This document shows, piece after piece, positions 14,269 through 23,750 of a stretch of 25,111 bases of DNA (position 1 is its first letter; each line of letters starts with the position of its first letter). The notes below the pieces were generated by a model. That model saw nothing but the letters and a program-made list of their open reading frames with translations, ran no database searches and was not told where the DNA came from. Both the position numbers and the translations under genes were made by a program. The stretch comes from an uncultured Ruthenibacterium sp. (GTDB lineage Bacteria; Bacillota; Clostridia; Oscillospirales; Ruminococcaceae), in contig CAJUMH010000037.1 of NCBI GenBank assembly GCA_910587145.1, forward strand, positions 1-25,111, written 5' to 3'.

Positions 14269-15663
14269 TTACAGCGTTTTGGCCTTTTCCAGCACGTCGT
14301 CGATCGTCCCGGCAAACAAAAACGCGGATTCGGGCAGATCGTCGTGCTTACCCTCGATGATCTCTTTAAAGCCGCGGATCGTCTCCTTCAGCGGCACATA
14401 GCGGCCCTGCATACCGGTGAACTGCTCGGCAACGCTGAACGGCTGCGACAAAAAGCGCTGGATTTTGCGCGCGCGGGAGACCGTGAGCTTATCCTCCTCG
14501 GAAAGCTCATCCATGCCCATGATGGCAATGATGTCCTGCAGCTCCTTATAGCGCTGCAAAATGCGCTGCACGCCGCGGGCAACCTCGTAGTGCTCCTGCC
14601 CGACAACGTCCGGCGTAAGGATGCGGGACGTAGATTCCAGCGGATCCACCGCCGGATAAATGCCAAGGCTGGAAATGCTGCGCGAAAGCACCGTCGTTGC
14701 GTCAAGGTGCGCAAACGTGGTGGCCGGAGCCGGGTCGGTCAGGTCGTCGGCAGGCACGTAAACCGCCTGCACAGACGTAATGGAACCCTTCTTGGTGGAG
14801 GTGATGCGCTCTTGCAGAGCACCCATCTCTGTGGCCAGCGTGGGCTGATAGCCCACGGCGCTGGGCATACGGCCCAGCAGCGCCGAAACCTCGGAGCCGG
14901 CCTGCGTGAAACGGAAAATGTTGTCGATGAAGAGCAGCACGTCCTGATTTTCGCGGTCGCGGAAATATTCCGCCATTGTCAGGCCGGAAAGGCCCACGCG
15001 CATACGCGCTCCCGGCGGCTCGTTCATCTGCCCATAGACGAGCGCCGTCTTCGAAAGAACGCCGCTCTCCTTCATTTCGTTGTACAGATCGTTGCCCTCG
15101 CGGGTGCGCTCTCCAACGCCCGTAAAAACAGACAAGCCGCCATGCTCTTTCGCAACGTTGTTGATCAATTCCATGATCAAAACCGTCTTGCCGACGCCCG
15201 CGCCGCCGAAAAGGCCGATCTTGCCGCCCTTTGCATACGGCGCGATCAGATCGACCACCTTGATGCCCGTCTCCAGGATCTCGGTGGTGGATTCCTGCTC
15301 GTCGAACGTGGGAGCGGGACGGTGGATGGGCCAGCGCTCTTTTGCCTCGGGCGCGGGCTGGTTGTCCACCGGTTCGCCCAGCAGGTTGAAGATGCGCCCC
15401 AGGCACTCTTCGCCCACGGGCACCGTGATGGGGCCGCCGGTATCCACGGCCTTCGCGCCGCGCACAAGGCCGTCCGTGCTCGACATGGCAATGCAGCGCA
15501 CAACGTCATCGCCGATGTGCTGCGCCACCTCAAGCGTAATGGTGTCCGAGCCGTTTTCCACCGTAATGGCGTTGAGCAGCCCCGGCAGCTGGCCATTGGG
15601 GAATTTGATGTCCAGCACAGGCCCGATAATCTGAGTAACTGTGCCGATATTCTGATTGCTCAT
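14269..15663 (-). CDS. atpD: F1 ATP synthase beta subunit (catalytic)
   Basis: Catalytic subunit of F1; three copies alternate with alpha and make ATP. It is 464 residues. It has the Walker A loop GGAGVGKT at 153-160, the GERTREGNDLYNEM segment with the catalytic glutamate, Walker B VLLFIDNIF, and the nucleotide-site run PPGARMRVGLSGLTMAEYFRD. The DELSEED-equivalent reads DELSEEDKL, intact. The start is the ATG at 15663 with GGAGAG 6 bases upstream; 28 upstream open codons are not family-like. atpG precedes it by 115 bases. Confidence 0.98.
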   Translation of the reverse strand: MSNQNIGTVTQIIGPVLDIKFPNGQLPGLLNAITVENGSDTITLEVAQHIGDDVVRCIAMSSTDGLVRGAKAVDTGGPITVPVGEECLGRIFNLLGEPVDNQPAPEAKERWPIHRPAPTFDEQESTTEILETGIKVVDLIAPYAKGGKIGLFGGAGVGKTVLIMELINNVAKEHGGLSVFTGVGERTREGNDLYNEMKESGVLSKTALVYGQMNEPPGARMRVGLSGLTMAEYFRDRENQDVLLFIDNIFRFTQAGSEVSALLGRMPSAVGYQPTLATEMGALQERITSTKKGSITSVQAVYVPADDLTDPAPATTFAHLDATTVLSRSISSLGIYPAVDPLESTSRILTPDVVGQEHYEVARGVQRILQRYKELQDIIAIMGMDELSEEDKLTVSRARKIQRFLSQPFSVAEQFTGMQGRYVPLKETIRGFKEIIEGKHDDLPESAFLFAGTIDDVLEKAKTL

Positions 15664-15778
15664 TGGCTTCTCTCCTTTGAATCGGATGAAAACAGTTGCA
15701 GGTGCAAAACCGCGGCCGAGGATTTGCTTCCATGCTCGTGCGCACAAAAGCGGCTCCCATTGCCGCGCCGGGCCGGGT

Positions 15779-16630
15779 TTACGCCTCGGCGCCTGCCACG
15801 ATCTCGGTGATCTCCTGCGTGATCGCGCCCTGCCGCGCGCGGTTATACTTCAGTGACAGATCTTCAATCATCTCGCCCGCATTTTTGCTGGCCGCATCCA
15901 TCGCGGTGCGGCGCGCGCCCTGCTCGCTGGCCACGCTCTCCGCCATGGCGCCCCACAGAAGGCCGCCCACGTATTCCGGCACGATTGCGTCGTACACCGC
16001 CTCGCTCGAGGGCTCATACAGTGTCAGGCCTTCGGCCGTGTTCTTGGCCTCGGCGCGCTCGTAGCGGATGGGCAGCATTTTCAGCACAGCGGGCTGCTGC
16101 GTCAGCATGGAAACAAAATTGGTATAGCCGACATACAGCTCGTCGAATTCGCCTCTGCGGAACATCTCGCACAGCATGCGCGCAATGGAAAAGCAATCGC
16201 CAAGCGAAACATCCTCCGCGGTCGCGTAGTTCTCCGTCACAAGCTCCAGCCCGTGGTGCTGGCAGTATTCCACCGCTTTTTTGCCGATGGGCAGCACACA
16301 GATATTTTTTTTGCCCATGTGCGCCGTCACGGCCCGAACCATGTTTGCGTTGTAGCCGCCGGCCATACCGCGGTCGCCCGCGATCATAATATAGCAGGTT
16401 TTTTTTACCTCGCGCTGCTGCACAAACGGAGAAGAAAATTCGGTATTGCCATAGGCGATATCCGTTAAGGTGGCATGCAGCGTGGTAAAGTACGGCCGCG
16501 TGGCCTCGGCGCGCGCCTTCGCGCGCCGCAGCTTTGAGGATGCCACAAGCTCCATCGCCTTGGTAATTTGCATGGTGCTCTCCACGCTCTTGATGCGCAG
16601 CTTGATATCTTTCATGGACGATGCCGCCAT
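15779..16630 (-). CDS. atpG: F1 ATP synthase gamma subunit
   Basis: The rotating central shaft of F1. It is 283 residues. The N-terminal helix MKDIKLRIKSVESTMQITKAMELVASSKL and the C-terminal helix (AMDAASKNAGEMIEDLSLKYNRARQGAITQEI) form the coiled coil, and both are well conserved; the middle Rossmann-like part begins at KTCYIMIAGDRGMAGGYN. AAAGGAGG sits 9 bases before the ATG at 16630, which supports that start over the Met at position 6. It starts 15 bases after atpA ends. Confidence 0.96.
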   Translation of the reverse strand: MAASSMKDIKLRIKSVESTMQITKAMELVASSKLRRAKARAEATRPYFTTLHATLTDIAYGNTEFSSPFVQQREVKKTCYIMIAGDRGMAGGYNANMVRAVTAHMGKKNICVLPIGKKAVEYCQHHGLELVTENYATAEDVSLGDCFSIARMLCEMFRRGEFDELYVGYTNFVSMLTQQPAVLKMLPIRYERAEAKNTAEGLTLYEPSSEAVYDAIVPEYVGGLLWGAMAESVASEQGARRTAMDAASKNAGEMIEDLSLKYNRARQGAITQEITEIVAGAEA

Positions 16631-16645
16631 GATGCCGTGCCTCCT

Positions 16646-18166
<1,521 letters not shown>

Positions 18167-18197
18167 AGTCTCACCAACTCTCCTACGTTGAACTCCA

Positions 18198-18259
18198 AAC
18201 CGTCTCAAAACAGGGGCGAGTGCGGCGCCTGTTTCGCATCAGGCGTTTTTGAAACGGTT
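18198..18259 (-). promoter_or_regulatory. intra-operon paired RNA element between atpH and atpA
   Basis: On the minus-strand mRNA, 18259-18247 pairs with 18210-18198 over 13 bp (one G-U). Inside it CGCCTG/CAGGCG (18245-18240 with 18231-18226) forms a second hairpin with an 8-base loop. There is no T-run, so it is not an intrinsic terminator. It may affect mRNA stability or the relative output of the genes on each side. Confidence 0.55.
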
Positions 18260-18264
18260 CGACC

Positions 18265-18804
18265 TTACGCCTGCGTCAAAGCGCGCCGCAGCGCGGACAA
18301 ACGCCCGGCTGCCGTGCCGTCCAGCTCTTTGCCCTCGTACCGCAGCCGCACGCCGCCCATCACAGACGGATCCACCACGTTTTTCAGCTGAATGCTGCGC
18401 ACCGCGCCGCCGAGCTGCCCCAGCAGCCTTTTGCACAGCGCCTTTTTCTGCGCCTCGTCCAGCGGCACGGCGGTAACCGCCTCTACCGGCAGAATGCCCT
18501 GCGCCGCATTAAGGCACGCACGGTATTCCTGCAGGCATCCGGGCACAATGCCCAGCGCCGATTTTTCGCACAGAATCTTCAGCAGGCTGCGCACATATTC
18601 ATGCGCTCCGCCGAAGGCCTCGTCCAGCAGGGCGAGGCGCTCGGCCAGCGGCACGGCCGGGTTTTGCACCAGATTCAGATATTCGGGCGCCTGCCCAAAA
18701 GCATCCGCCGCCAGCGCAAAGCCCTCCAGCACCGCGTCTTCACAATGATCTTCCACGGCAAGGTCGTACAGCGCCCCGCCGTATTCCTTCTCCGCTGCCG
18801 TCAT
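18265..18804 (-). CDS. atpH: F1 ATP synthase delta subunit
   Basis: Peripheral-stalk subunit that joins the top of F1 to the b subunits. It is 179 residues and mostly helical. The N-terminal YGGALYDLA motif (8-16), a mid-protein helical bundle, and the C-terminal GGVRLRYEGKELDGTAAGRLSALRRAL signature are visible; the last corresponds to the family's GG-x-x-I/V-x-(G/D)-x-x-x-D-x-S pattern. The ATG overlaps the atpF stop by 4 bases (ATGA), showing coupled translation. Confidence 0.94.
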   Translation of the reverse strand: MTAAEKEYGGALYDLAVEDHCEDAVLEGFALAADAFGQAPEYLNLVQNPAVPLAERLALLDEAFGGAHEYVRSLLKILCEKSALGIVPGCLQEYRACLNAAQGILPVEAVTAVPLDEAQKKALCKRLLGQLGGAVRSIQLKNVVDPSVMGGVRLRYEGKELDGTAAGRLSALRRALTQA

Positions 18805-19307
18805 GACGCGTCACCCACCCGGCTGATGAAGTCGTCGATCATTCCCCTATGTACCTTCGGGTCGATCTCTTTTTCCACCACACGGCCGGCCAGTTCCAAA
18901 GCGAGCTCGGAGATATCATTCTTCAGCTCGCCCGCGGCACGGCGCCGCTCGCTTTCGATCTCGGCATCGGCCTTGCTCTTGATCGCGGCGGCCTCGGCGC
19001 GCGCGGCGTTCACCATTTCCTCGCTGCGGGCGTTTGCGCGCGCAGTTGCGGTTTTGACGATCTCCGACGCTTCCTCTTTCGCGCTGGCAAGGCGGGTTTC
19101 GTATTCTTCCTTCATTGCCTGCGCGTCACCCTCGGCCTTTTCCGCCTCCACATAAGAGGCCTCGATCTGCTCTTTGCGCTTGGCCAGTATCTCCTGCACG
19201 GGCTTAAACAGAAAATGCTTTACGCCCGCCGTCAAGATCAAAAGATTGCAGATCTGGAAGATAAAAGTCCACGGAGCGAAGGTGACGAGATCCTGAAACA
19301 CTTTCAT
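18801..19307 (-). CDS. atpF: Fo ATP synthase b subunit
   Basis: Membrane-anchored peripheral stalk. It is 168 residues. There is one N-terminal membrane segment (about 10-30, FAPWTFIFQICNLLILTAGV), then a hinge FKPVQEILAKRK and a long charged Ala/Glu/Lys/Arg-rich helix (about 38-150) forming the dimeric right-handed coil. The sequence after the membrane segment is typical. The gap from atpE is 72 bases and contains a purine-rich ribosome site (GGAGG) close to the ATG. Confidence 0.95.
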   Translation of the reverse strand: MKVFQDLVTFAPWTFIFQICNLLILTAGVKHFLFKPVQEILAKRKEQIEASYVEAEKAEGDAQAMKEEYETRLASAKEEASEIVKTATARANARSEEMVNAARAEAAAIKSKADAEIESERRRAAGELKNDISELALELAGRVVEKEIDPKVHRGMIDDFISRVGDAS

Positions 19308-19379
19308 TCTGTCTCCTCCTTTGGAGCCTTGCGCAAAACGGTATCATCGCCGCGCCGCTCCCTTTGCCTTCGCTGTATT

Positions 19380-19646
19380 TTACAGCCTGCCGATAAAGAT
19401 GCCGGGCGCCACAAAGATGAGCAGCAGGCCCGTAACAAAGCCGTAAATACCCGTTGTCTCTGCAATTGCGCAGCCAAGCAGCATTGTGCTTGTCACGTCG
19501 CCCTTGCACTCCGGCTGACGGCCAATGGCCTCCAGTGCCTTTGCAACTGCGTTGCCTTCGCCGATACCGGGGCCGATACCCGCGATGAGCGCGAGGCCGG
19601 CGCCGATCGCGCAGCCCGCCATGATGATCGCTTTTGCCATTTCCAT
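19380..19646 (-). CDS. atpE: Fo ATP synthase c subunit (two-carboxylate, Na+-type motif)
   Basis: Ring-forming ion carrier of Fo; 88 residues in two membrane helices joined by the polar loop RQPE (43-46). Aligned by eye with Na+-dependent c subunits such as that of Ilyobacter tartaricus, the ion-site residues map as Pro26, Glu30 (Gln32 in Ilyobacter), Ile61, Glu63 (the carrier carboxylate), Thr64 (Ser66), Thr65 and Tyr68. Helix 1 therefore reads GPGIGEG and helix 2 AIAETTGIY. A Glu at both sites is the two-carboxylate arrangement described for the Na+-driven c ring of Fusobacterium nucleatum. Na+ coupling is a prediction. GGAGG lies 10 bases before the chosen ATG; a second in-frame ATG is two codons later. 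Confidence 0.95.
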   Translation of the reverse strand: MEMAKAIIMAGCAIGAGLALIAGIGPGIGEGNAVAKALEAIGRQPECKGDVTSTMLLGCAIAETTGIYGFVTGLLLIFVAPGIFIGRL

Positions 19647-19722
19647 ACAGAAAGTTCCTCCCTGTTAAAAAATGTTATATGATTCACCGCCCCATTTTAA
19701 GTTCAGGGCGTGAAACACAATG

Positions 19723-20616
19723 TTATTCCTCCGCCGCGTTGGCGATATACAGCGTTGTGAGCATACAGAAGATAAACGCCTGCATCGCGCTGGAGAAAAG
19801 ATCGAAATACACGCTGAACACTGCGGGAATACCGACCTGCAGAACGGGGATTGTGGTAAAGCACGCATCCAGCTGCGCAAGGCAGCCAAGGCCGCCGAGC
19901 ACCAGACAGGCGATGGCGCCGATGCACTGAATCAGCTTGCCGGAGCCCGCCTTTTTGGCCTGAAGGTATTTTATCAACAAAAATACGCCCAGCGCCAGTA
20001 CGACAGCCGCCACAAGGATGTTTTTGCCCACAAGGCCGATGAGCGCCGTGCTGCCCACAGAGAGCGACCAATAGAGCAGCGACGTGATGACCGTGCCCGA
20101 AACAATGTTGCCGAAATGACGGAACGCCATCGAAATGGGCGTCGCCAGCTCGGACAAAATGTTGAACGGCGTCAGCACGGGGATCGGCTGCGTAAAGCCC
20201 TTCAGGTAGCCGCCAAAGCCGCCGGTTTTGATCTTGGTGCGGGTGATCAGAACAAACACCATGATCGCCCACGCCAGCGTGGTGGATACGTCGCCCGTCG
20301 GCGGAAACAGCGTAACAAGGCTGAGCAGGCTGCCAAGCAGTGACGACACAAACAGCGCCGACACGAATGGGGCATAATGGGCAAATTTTTCGCCCATGTT
20401 GCCGTTGACGAAATTCTGCGCGGTCTCAACGAGGAATTCCGCCACCACCTGCCGCTTTGTCACGGCGCGCACCTGCAGGCCGCGCGTTAAAAACGCACAG
20501 ACGCCAAGCACAACGACTGTTACCAGCAGGGCGTTCACGATTGTTGCCGTAATCGGTATTCCGCCCAGGATCGGGATCGTAAAAAAGATCCTTGCGCCGT
20601 TGATATCAACGTTCAT
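19723..20616 (-). CDS. atpB: Fo ATP synthase a subunit with an extra two-helix insertion
   Basis: Stator subunit that forms the ion half-channels against the c ring. The essential arginine is Arg166 in SMAFRHFGNI; LFPPTGD (103-109) and FTQPIPVLTPFNILSELATP precede it, and the last helix holds FDLFSSAMQAFIFCMLTTLYI (Gln279). At 297 residues it is longer than the common 220-270. The distance from Arg166 to Gln279 is 113 residues, against 42 in E. coli. The extra part (about 195-258) contains two hydrophobic stretches joined by a Lys-rich turn near 217-228. The ATG overlaps the atpI stop by 4 bases. Confidence 0.95.
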   Translation of the reverse strand: MNVDINGARIFFTIPILGGIPITATIVNALLVTVVVLGVCAFLTRGLQVRAVTKRQVVAEFLVETAQNFVNGNMGEKFAHYAPFVSALFVSSLLGSLLSLVTLFPPTGDVSTTLAWAIMVFVLITRTKIKTGGFGGYLKGFTQPIPVLTPFNILSELATPISMAFRHFGNIVSGTVITSLLYWSLSVGSTALIGLVGKNILVAAVVLALGVFLLIKYLQAKKAGSGKLIQCIGAIACLVLGGLGCLAQLDACFTTIPVLQVGIPAVFSVYFDLFSSAMQAFIFCMLTTLYIANAAEE

Positions 20617-21041
20617 ACCGATTCATCGCCTCCTTCTTCTTTCTTCACAGACTTTTCGGGCTTATACATCCCCAAAAGCTGCATCGCCAAAATAGTAATC
20701 CGCGGGAACAGCAGCGGAATGAGCACCGCTACCCAGTGAAAGCACGGAGCGCTGACGCCGATAATGCCGACAACGACCGTAGCCAGCATCCGCATCTGAT
20801 AGGATGTCTGCATCCATGCCCTACCCTTTTTTTCATCCGTCTCGGCCGCAAGCTTTTGCACCGAGAGGGCAAGAAGGATAAAATTCAGCACCGCAAAGCC
20901 GCCGCCCAGCAGCGTGCCCCACAGCACCGTGAGATCCCACCGGCCCATAAGAGCAAATACGCCGTTCATAATCCCCGAAAAAGCAAGCGTACCCACCGCA
21001 ATATGCAGCGTTTCACGCTTTGCCGCTTCCTGTAGCTTCAT
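20613..21041 (-). CDS. atpI: ATP synthase subunit I-like membrane protein
   Basis: A 142-residue protein with about four hydrophobic helices (roughly 14-33, 38-60, 84-99 and 100-122), a charged N terminus and a Lys/Glu-rich C-terminal tail. Position and topology match the ATP synthase subunit I family, which sits at the start of atp operons and is thought to help c-ring assembly or Mg2+/Ca2+ handling. Sequence alone is weak evidence in this divergent family, so the call leans on context. It overlaps atpB by 4 bases. Its own ribosome site is poor (AAGG about 15 bases upstream). Confidence 0.8.
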   Translation of the reverse strand: MKLQEAAKRETLHIAVGTLAFSGIMNGVFALMGRWDLTVLWGTLLGGGFAVLNFILLALSVQKLAAETDEKKGRAWMQTSYQMRMLATVVVGIIGVSAPCFHWVAVLIPLLFPRITILAMQLLGMYKPEKSVKKEEGGDESV

Positions 21042-21110
21042 TGCTTCAACACCGATCTTACCTTTAAAATATATAGAATAAAAATGCCGCGCAAGGCGCA
21101 GGCCTGGGCG

Positions 21111-21344
21111 CTACTTCTTCCCGTTTCTGCGCACAAACATGCGCGCAAACCCGGCAAAGGTGCTTGCCGCGCCGCCAATACCCAAAACAACGGCCGCCAA
21201 AAAAACCCATTCTCCCAAGCCGAACTGCTTCGAGAGCCAGTCGGCCGCCATCAGGCACAGAATGGGCGGCACCGCAAGAGACAGCCCCAGCTGTGTAAGC
21301 CAAGTAAGGTTTTGCAGCGCCGCAAACCAACCGTCCTTTTTCAT
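21111..21344 (-). CDS. AtpZ/AtpI-family small membrane protein, first gene of the atp operon
   Basis: A 77-residue protein with two membrane helices (about 12-34 and 44-65), a positively charged start (MKKDGW) and end (RMFVRRNGKK), and a GIGGAA segment in the second helix. This is the pattern of the AtpZ (ATPase gene 1) family found ahead of atpI in many operons. I start it at the ATG at 21344, which follows AAAGGGGGG by about 7 bases. An earlier in-frame ATG at 21377 has no ribosome site and lies on the predicted transcription start. Confidence 0.78.
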   Translation of the reverse strand: MKKDGWFAALQNLTWLTQLGLSLAVPPILCLMAADWLSKQFGLGEWVFLAAVVLGIGGAASTFAGFARMFVRRNGKK

Positions 21345-21382
21345 CCGGCGCCCCCCTTTGCCTGTTTCTGCCGCCATTATTT

Positions 21383-21411
21383 AGTTTAGCAAAAACTTTT
21401 CGTAAATGCAA
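21383..21411 (-). promoter_or_regulatory. sigma-A promoter of the atp operon
   Basis: Minus strand: TTGCAT (21411-21406), a 17-base spacer, TAAACT (21388-21383), with TG one base before the -10 (extended -10). The predicted start is near 21376, 32 bases before the chosen first ATG. Confidence 0.65.
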
Positions 21412-21565
21412 TGCGTATGAGCCGAGTTTTCGGGCTCAAAATACATGTCTGTTTTCGCAAAATTTTGTGCATTCTGTATAAATTCAGTCTCCTTCTGCTT
21501 TTTGCGCTCTTTTTATGCAGATCAAATGCATGCAAAACATCCTTCACTTTTTTTCGCCGGGCTTC

Positions 21566-21594
21566 TTGCGCATGGCACGCGGAAATGGTATGCT
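21566..21594 (+). promoter_or_regulatory. sigma-A promoter of the DUF1846 gene
   Basis: TTGCGC (21566-21571), a 17-base spacer, TATGCT (21589-21594), with an extended -10 TG at 21586-21587. Predicted start near 21601, about 50 bases before the GTG start. It diverges from the atp promoter; the 150 bases between them are AT-rich and include a 6-bp hairpin TGAGCC/GGCTCA at about 21419-21439. Confidence 0.65.
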
Positions 21595-21652
21595 ATAAAG
21601 CAGAAAAAAGAGGTTCGTTTTTTGTTAGGATGAGGAAGGAAGGATCGTCAGC

Positions 21653-23134
21653 GTGGAAACAGGGTTTGATAACAGTCTTTATATCCACAGGCAGACCGAG
21701 CAGATCCGCCGGCGCATTGCGCAGTGGGGCGGCAAGCTGTACCTGGAGTTTGGCGGCAAGCTCTTCGACGACTATCACGCCGCGCGGGTGCTGCCGGGCT
21801 TTGACGCCAACGGCAAGATCCGGCTGCTGTACGAGCTGCGCGAGCAGGCCGAGATCATTTTCGCGGTCTCGGCGGGAGACATCGAAAAAACGAAGATGCG
21901 CGCCGATCTCGGCATCAGCTATGACATGGAGGTTCTGCGCCTGATCGACGACATCACGCGCATGGGCATTCAGGTAAACAGCGTCGTTATTACGCAGTAC
22001 ACCGGGCAGGCCGCGGCCGACGGCTTTGCGCAGAAGCTGACGACGCGCGGTGTCAAAAATTACATTCACCGCCCCATCCGGGGCTATCCGGCGGACATTG
22101 CCCACATTTGCAGCGACGCGGGCTATGGGGCAAACCCCTATATCGAGACAACGCGCCCGCTGGTGGTGGTAACGGCGCCGGGGCCGGGCTCCGGCAAGCT
22201 CGCCACCTGTCTTTCGCAGGTATATCACGAGATCCGGCAGGGACGTGTTGCCGGTTATGCAAAATTTGAAACGTTCCCCATCTGGAACCTGCCGCTCAAG
22301 CACCCGGTGAATCTGGCCTATGAGGCGGCCACGGCCGACCTTGCGGACGTGAACATGATCGATCCGTTCCATCTGGAGGCCTATGGCGTTACCACGGTGA
22401 ACTACAACCGCGACGTAGAGGCGTTCCCCATTGTGCGCAATATTCTTTCGCGCATCATGGGCGACGACAATGTATACAAATCTCCCACCGATATGGGCGT
22501 GAACATGGCGGGCTACGCCGTCAGCGACGACGAGGCTGTGCGCCGCGCCGCCGGGCAGGAGATCATTCGCCGTTACTTTAAGGCGCTGTGCGATCAAAAG
22601 CAGGGCAAGGGTTCGTCGGAAGCGGTGGACAAGATCAGCCGCATCATGCAGGAGCTCTCGCTGACGGTAGCAGACCGCGCGGTGGTGACCCCCGCGCTGG
22701 AAAAAAGCCGGCAAGCCGGCGTTGCGGCGGCGGCCATCCAGCTGCCGGACGGCAAGATCGTCACCGGGCGCGCCAGCAGCCTGATGAGCGCGTGCTCCTC
22801 GTGTGTGCTCAACGCCATCAAAGCCATCGCCGGCATCGACGATTCGCTCACGCTCATCAGCCCCATCATCTTAGAGCCGATCCTCAAGCTGAAAATCGAT
22901 ATTCTCGGCAGCCGTTCGAGCGTTCTGAAGGTGGACGACGTGCTGGCGGCGCTTTCGATCACGGCCGCCACCAACACGCTTACGGCGCGCGCGATGGCCG
23001 CCTTGCCACAGCTGCGCGATTGCGAGATGCACAGCACCTGCATGCTGCATTCGGGCGACGAGGGCACCCTGCGCAAAATGGGCCTGCGCCTCACCTCCGA
23101 GGCAGCGTATCCCAGCAAGGATCTGTTTTTTTGA
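21653..23134 (+). CDS. DUF1846 (UPF0371) family protein
   Basis: A 493-residue cytosolic protein matching the length and sequence style of the DUF1846 family, common in Clostridia and lactic acid bacteria and without an established function. The opening GFDNSLYIHRQTEQIRRRI and the block LYLEFGGKLFDDYHAARVLPGF (29-50) are typical. A glycine-rich nucleotide-binding-like loop TAPGPGSGKLATC lies at 174-186. A C-x-x-C pair (Cys381, Cys384) sits in SLMSACSSCVLNAIK. The start is GTG with AGGAAGGAAGG 9 bases upstream. It stands alone, divergent from the atp operon and ended by a strong hairpin. No enzymatic role is asserted. Confidence 0.92.
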   Translation: METGFDNSLYIHRQTEQIRRRIAQWGGKLYLEFGGKLFDDYHAARVLPGFDANGKIRLLYELREQAEIIFAVSAGDIEKTKMRADLGISYDMEVLRLIDDITRMGIQVNSVVITQYTGQAAADGFAQKLTTRGVKNYIHRPIRGYPADIAHICSDAGYGANPYIETTRPLVVVTAPGPGSGKLATCLSQVYHEIRQGRVAGYAKFETFPIWNLPLKHPVNLAYEAATADLADVNMIDPFHLEAYGVTTVNYNRDVEAFPIVRNILSRIMGDDNVYKSPTDMGVNMAGYAVSDDEAVRRAAGQEIIRRYFKALCDQKQGKGSSEAVDKISRIMQELSLTVADRAVVTPALEKSRQAGVAAAAIQLPDGKIVTGRASSLMSACSSCVLNAIKAIAGIDDSLTLISPIILEPILKLKIDILGSRSSVLKVDDVLAALSITAATNTLTARAMAALPQLRDCEMHSTCMLHSGDEGTLRKMGLRLTSEAAYPSKDLFF

Positions 23135-23179
23135 AAAGCGTGCGCGCCGCACAGGCAAAACCTGCGGCGCGCACGCTTT
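23135..23179. terminator. strong 17-bp hairpin, likely bidirectional terminator
   Basis: AAAGCGTGCGCGCCGCA (23135-23151) pairs perfectly with 23163-23179 around an 11-base loop. It begins at the base after the DUF1846 stop. The A and T ends give a short T-run on each strand. It lies between the converging DUF1846 and DNA glycosylase genes. Confidence 0.75.
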
Positions 23180-23270
23180 CGGTATGCGGAACATCCATTG
23201 GAACGGATCTCTTTTCGGCACATGGTTTATGCGGCGGCGGTTTGGGCAAAATAGTGCGGCCAGCAGAACA

Positions 23271-23738
23271 TCATGGCTGGAGATACGCTCCCCATGCCCC
23301 GGCCAGGCGTTCCATCGACCACGCGGCGTTGGCCGGGCTGGTGCTCGGCAGCTTCACGGCCGCAAGGCCCGGCACCGCGTTGTATGCTGCGTACAGGCGG
23401 TATGCCGTCGCCCCATTGCAAAGCACCCGCCGGACAGCGGTATCCCGGGCAAGTGCGGCGATATCGGTGGGCACAACATCACGGATCGACGCATCCGACG
23501 CGCCGGTGATGGTGCAGCTTTCGATGGTATCCCACAGCGCAAGGCCATGCCGCAGCAGCAGGGCCTTTTTCTCCGCGATCGTCTGCGGCAGCGGCTCGCG
23601 CAGCAGACGCGCCATCAGCGGCCAGAAGCGATTTTGCGGGTGCCCGTAATAAAAGCCCTGCTCCCTGCTTTTGGGGCTGGGCCATGTGCCCACAATGAGC
23701 GTATGCGCGTTTTTATCATAAACCGGTGCAAAAGACAT
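23271..23738 (-). CDS. DNA-deoxyinosine glycosylase (UDG superfamily, family 6 type)
   Basis: Base-excision repair enzyme expected to remove hypoxanthine (deaminated adenine) from DNA; relatives act on uracil or mismatches. The 155-residue protein has the family-like block VGTWPSPKSREQGFYYGHPQNRFWPL (16-41), and the second site motif LPSTSPANA (130-138), which corresponds to the UDG-superfamily leucine/His-loop region. The exact substrate is inferred from this motif style. GGAGG lies 6 bases before the ATG. It follows the HAD phosphatase gene by 147 bases filled with tandem repeats, and is probably co-transcribed with it. Confidence 0.88.
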   Translation of the reverse strand: MSFAPVYDKNAHTLIVGTWPSPKSREQGFYYGHPQNRFWPLMARLLREPLPQTIAEKKALLLRHGLALWDTIESCTITGASDASIRDVVPTDIAALARDTAVRRVLCNGATAYRLYAAYNAVPGLAAVKLPSTSPANAAWSMERLAGAWGAYLQP

Positions 23739-23750
23739 GCTCTTCCTCCC

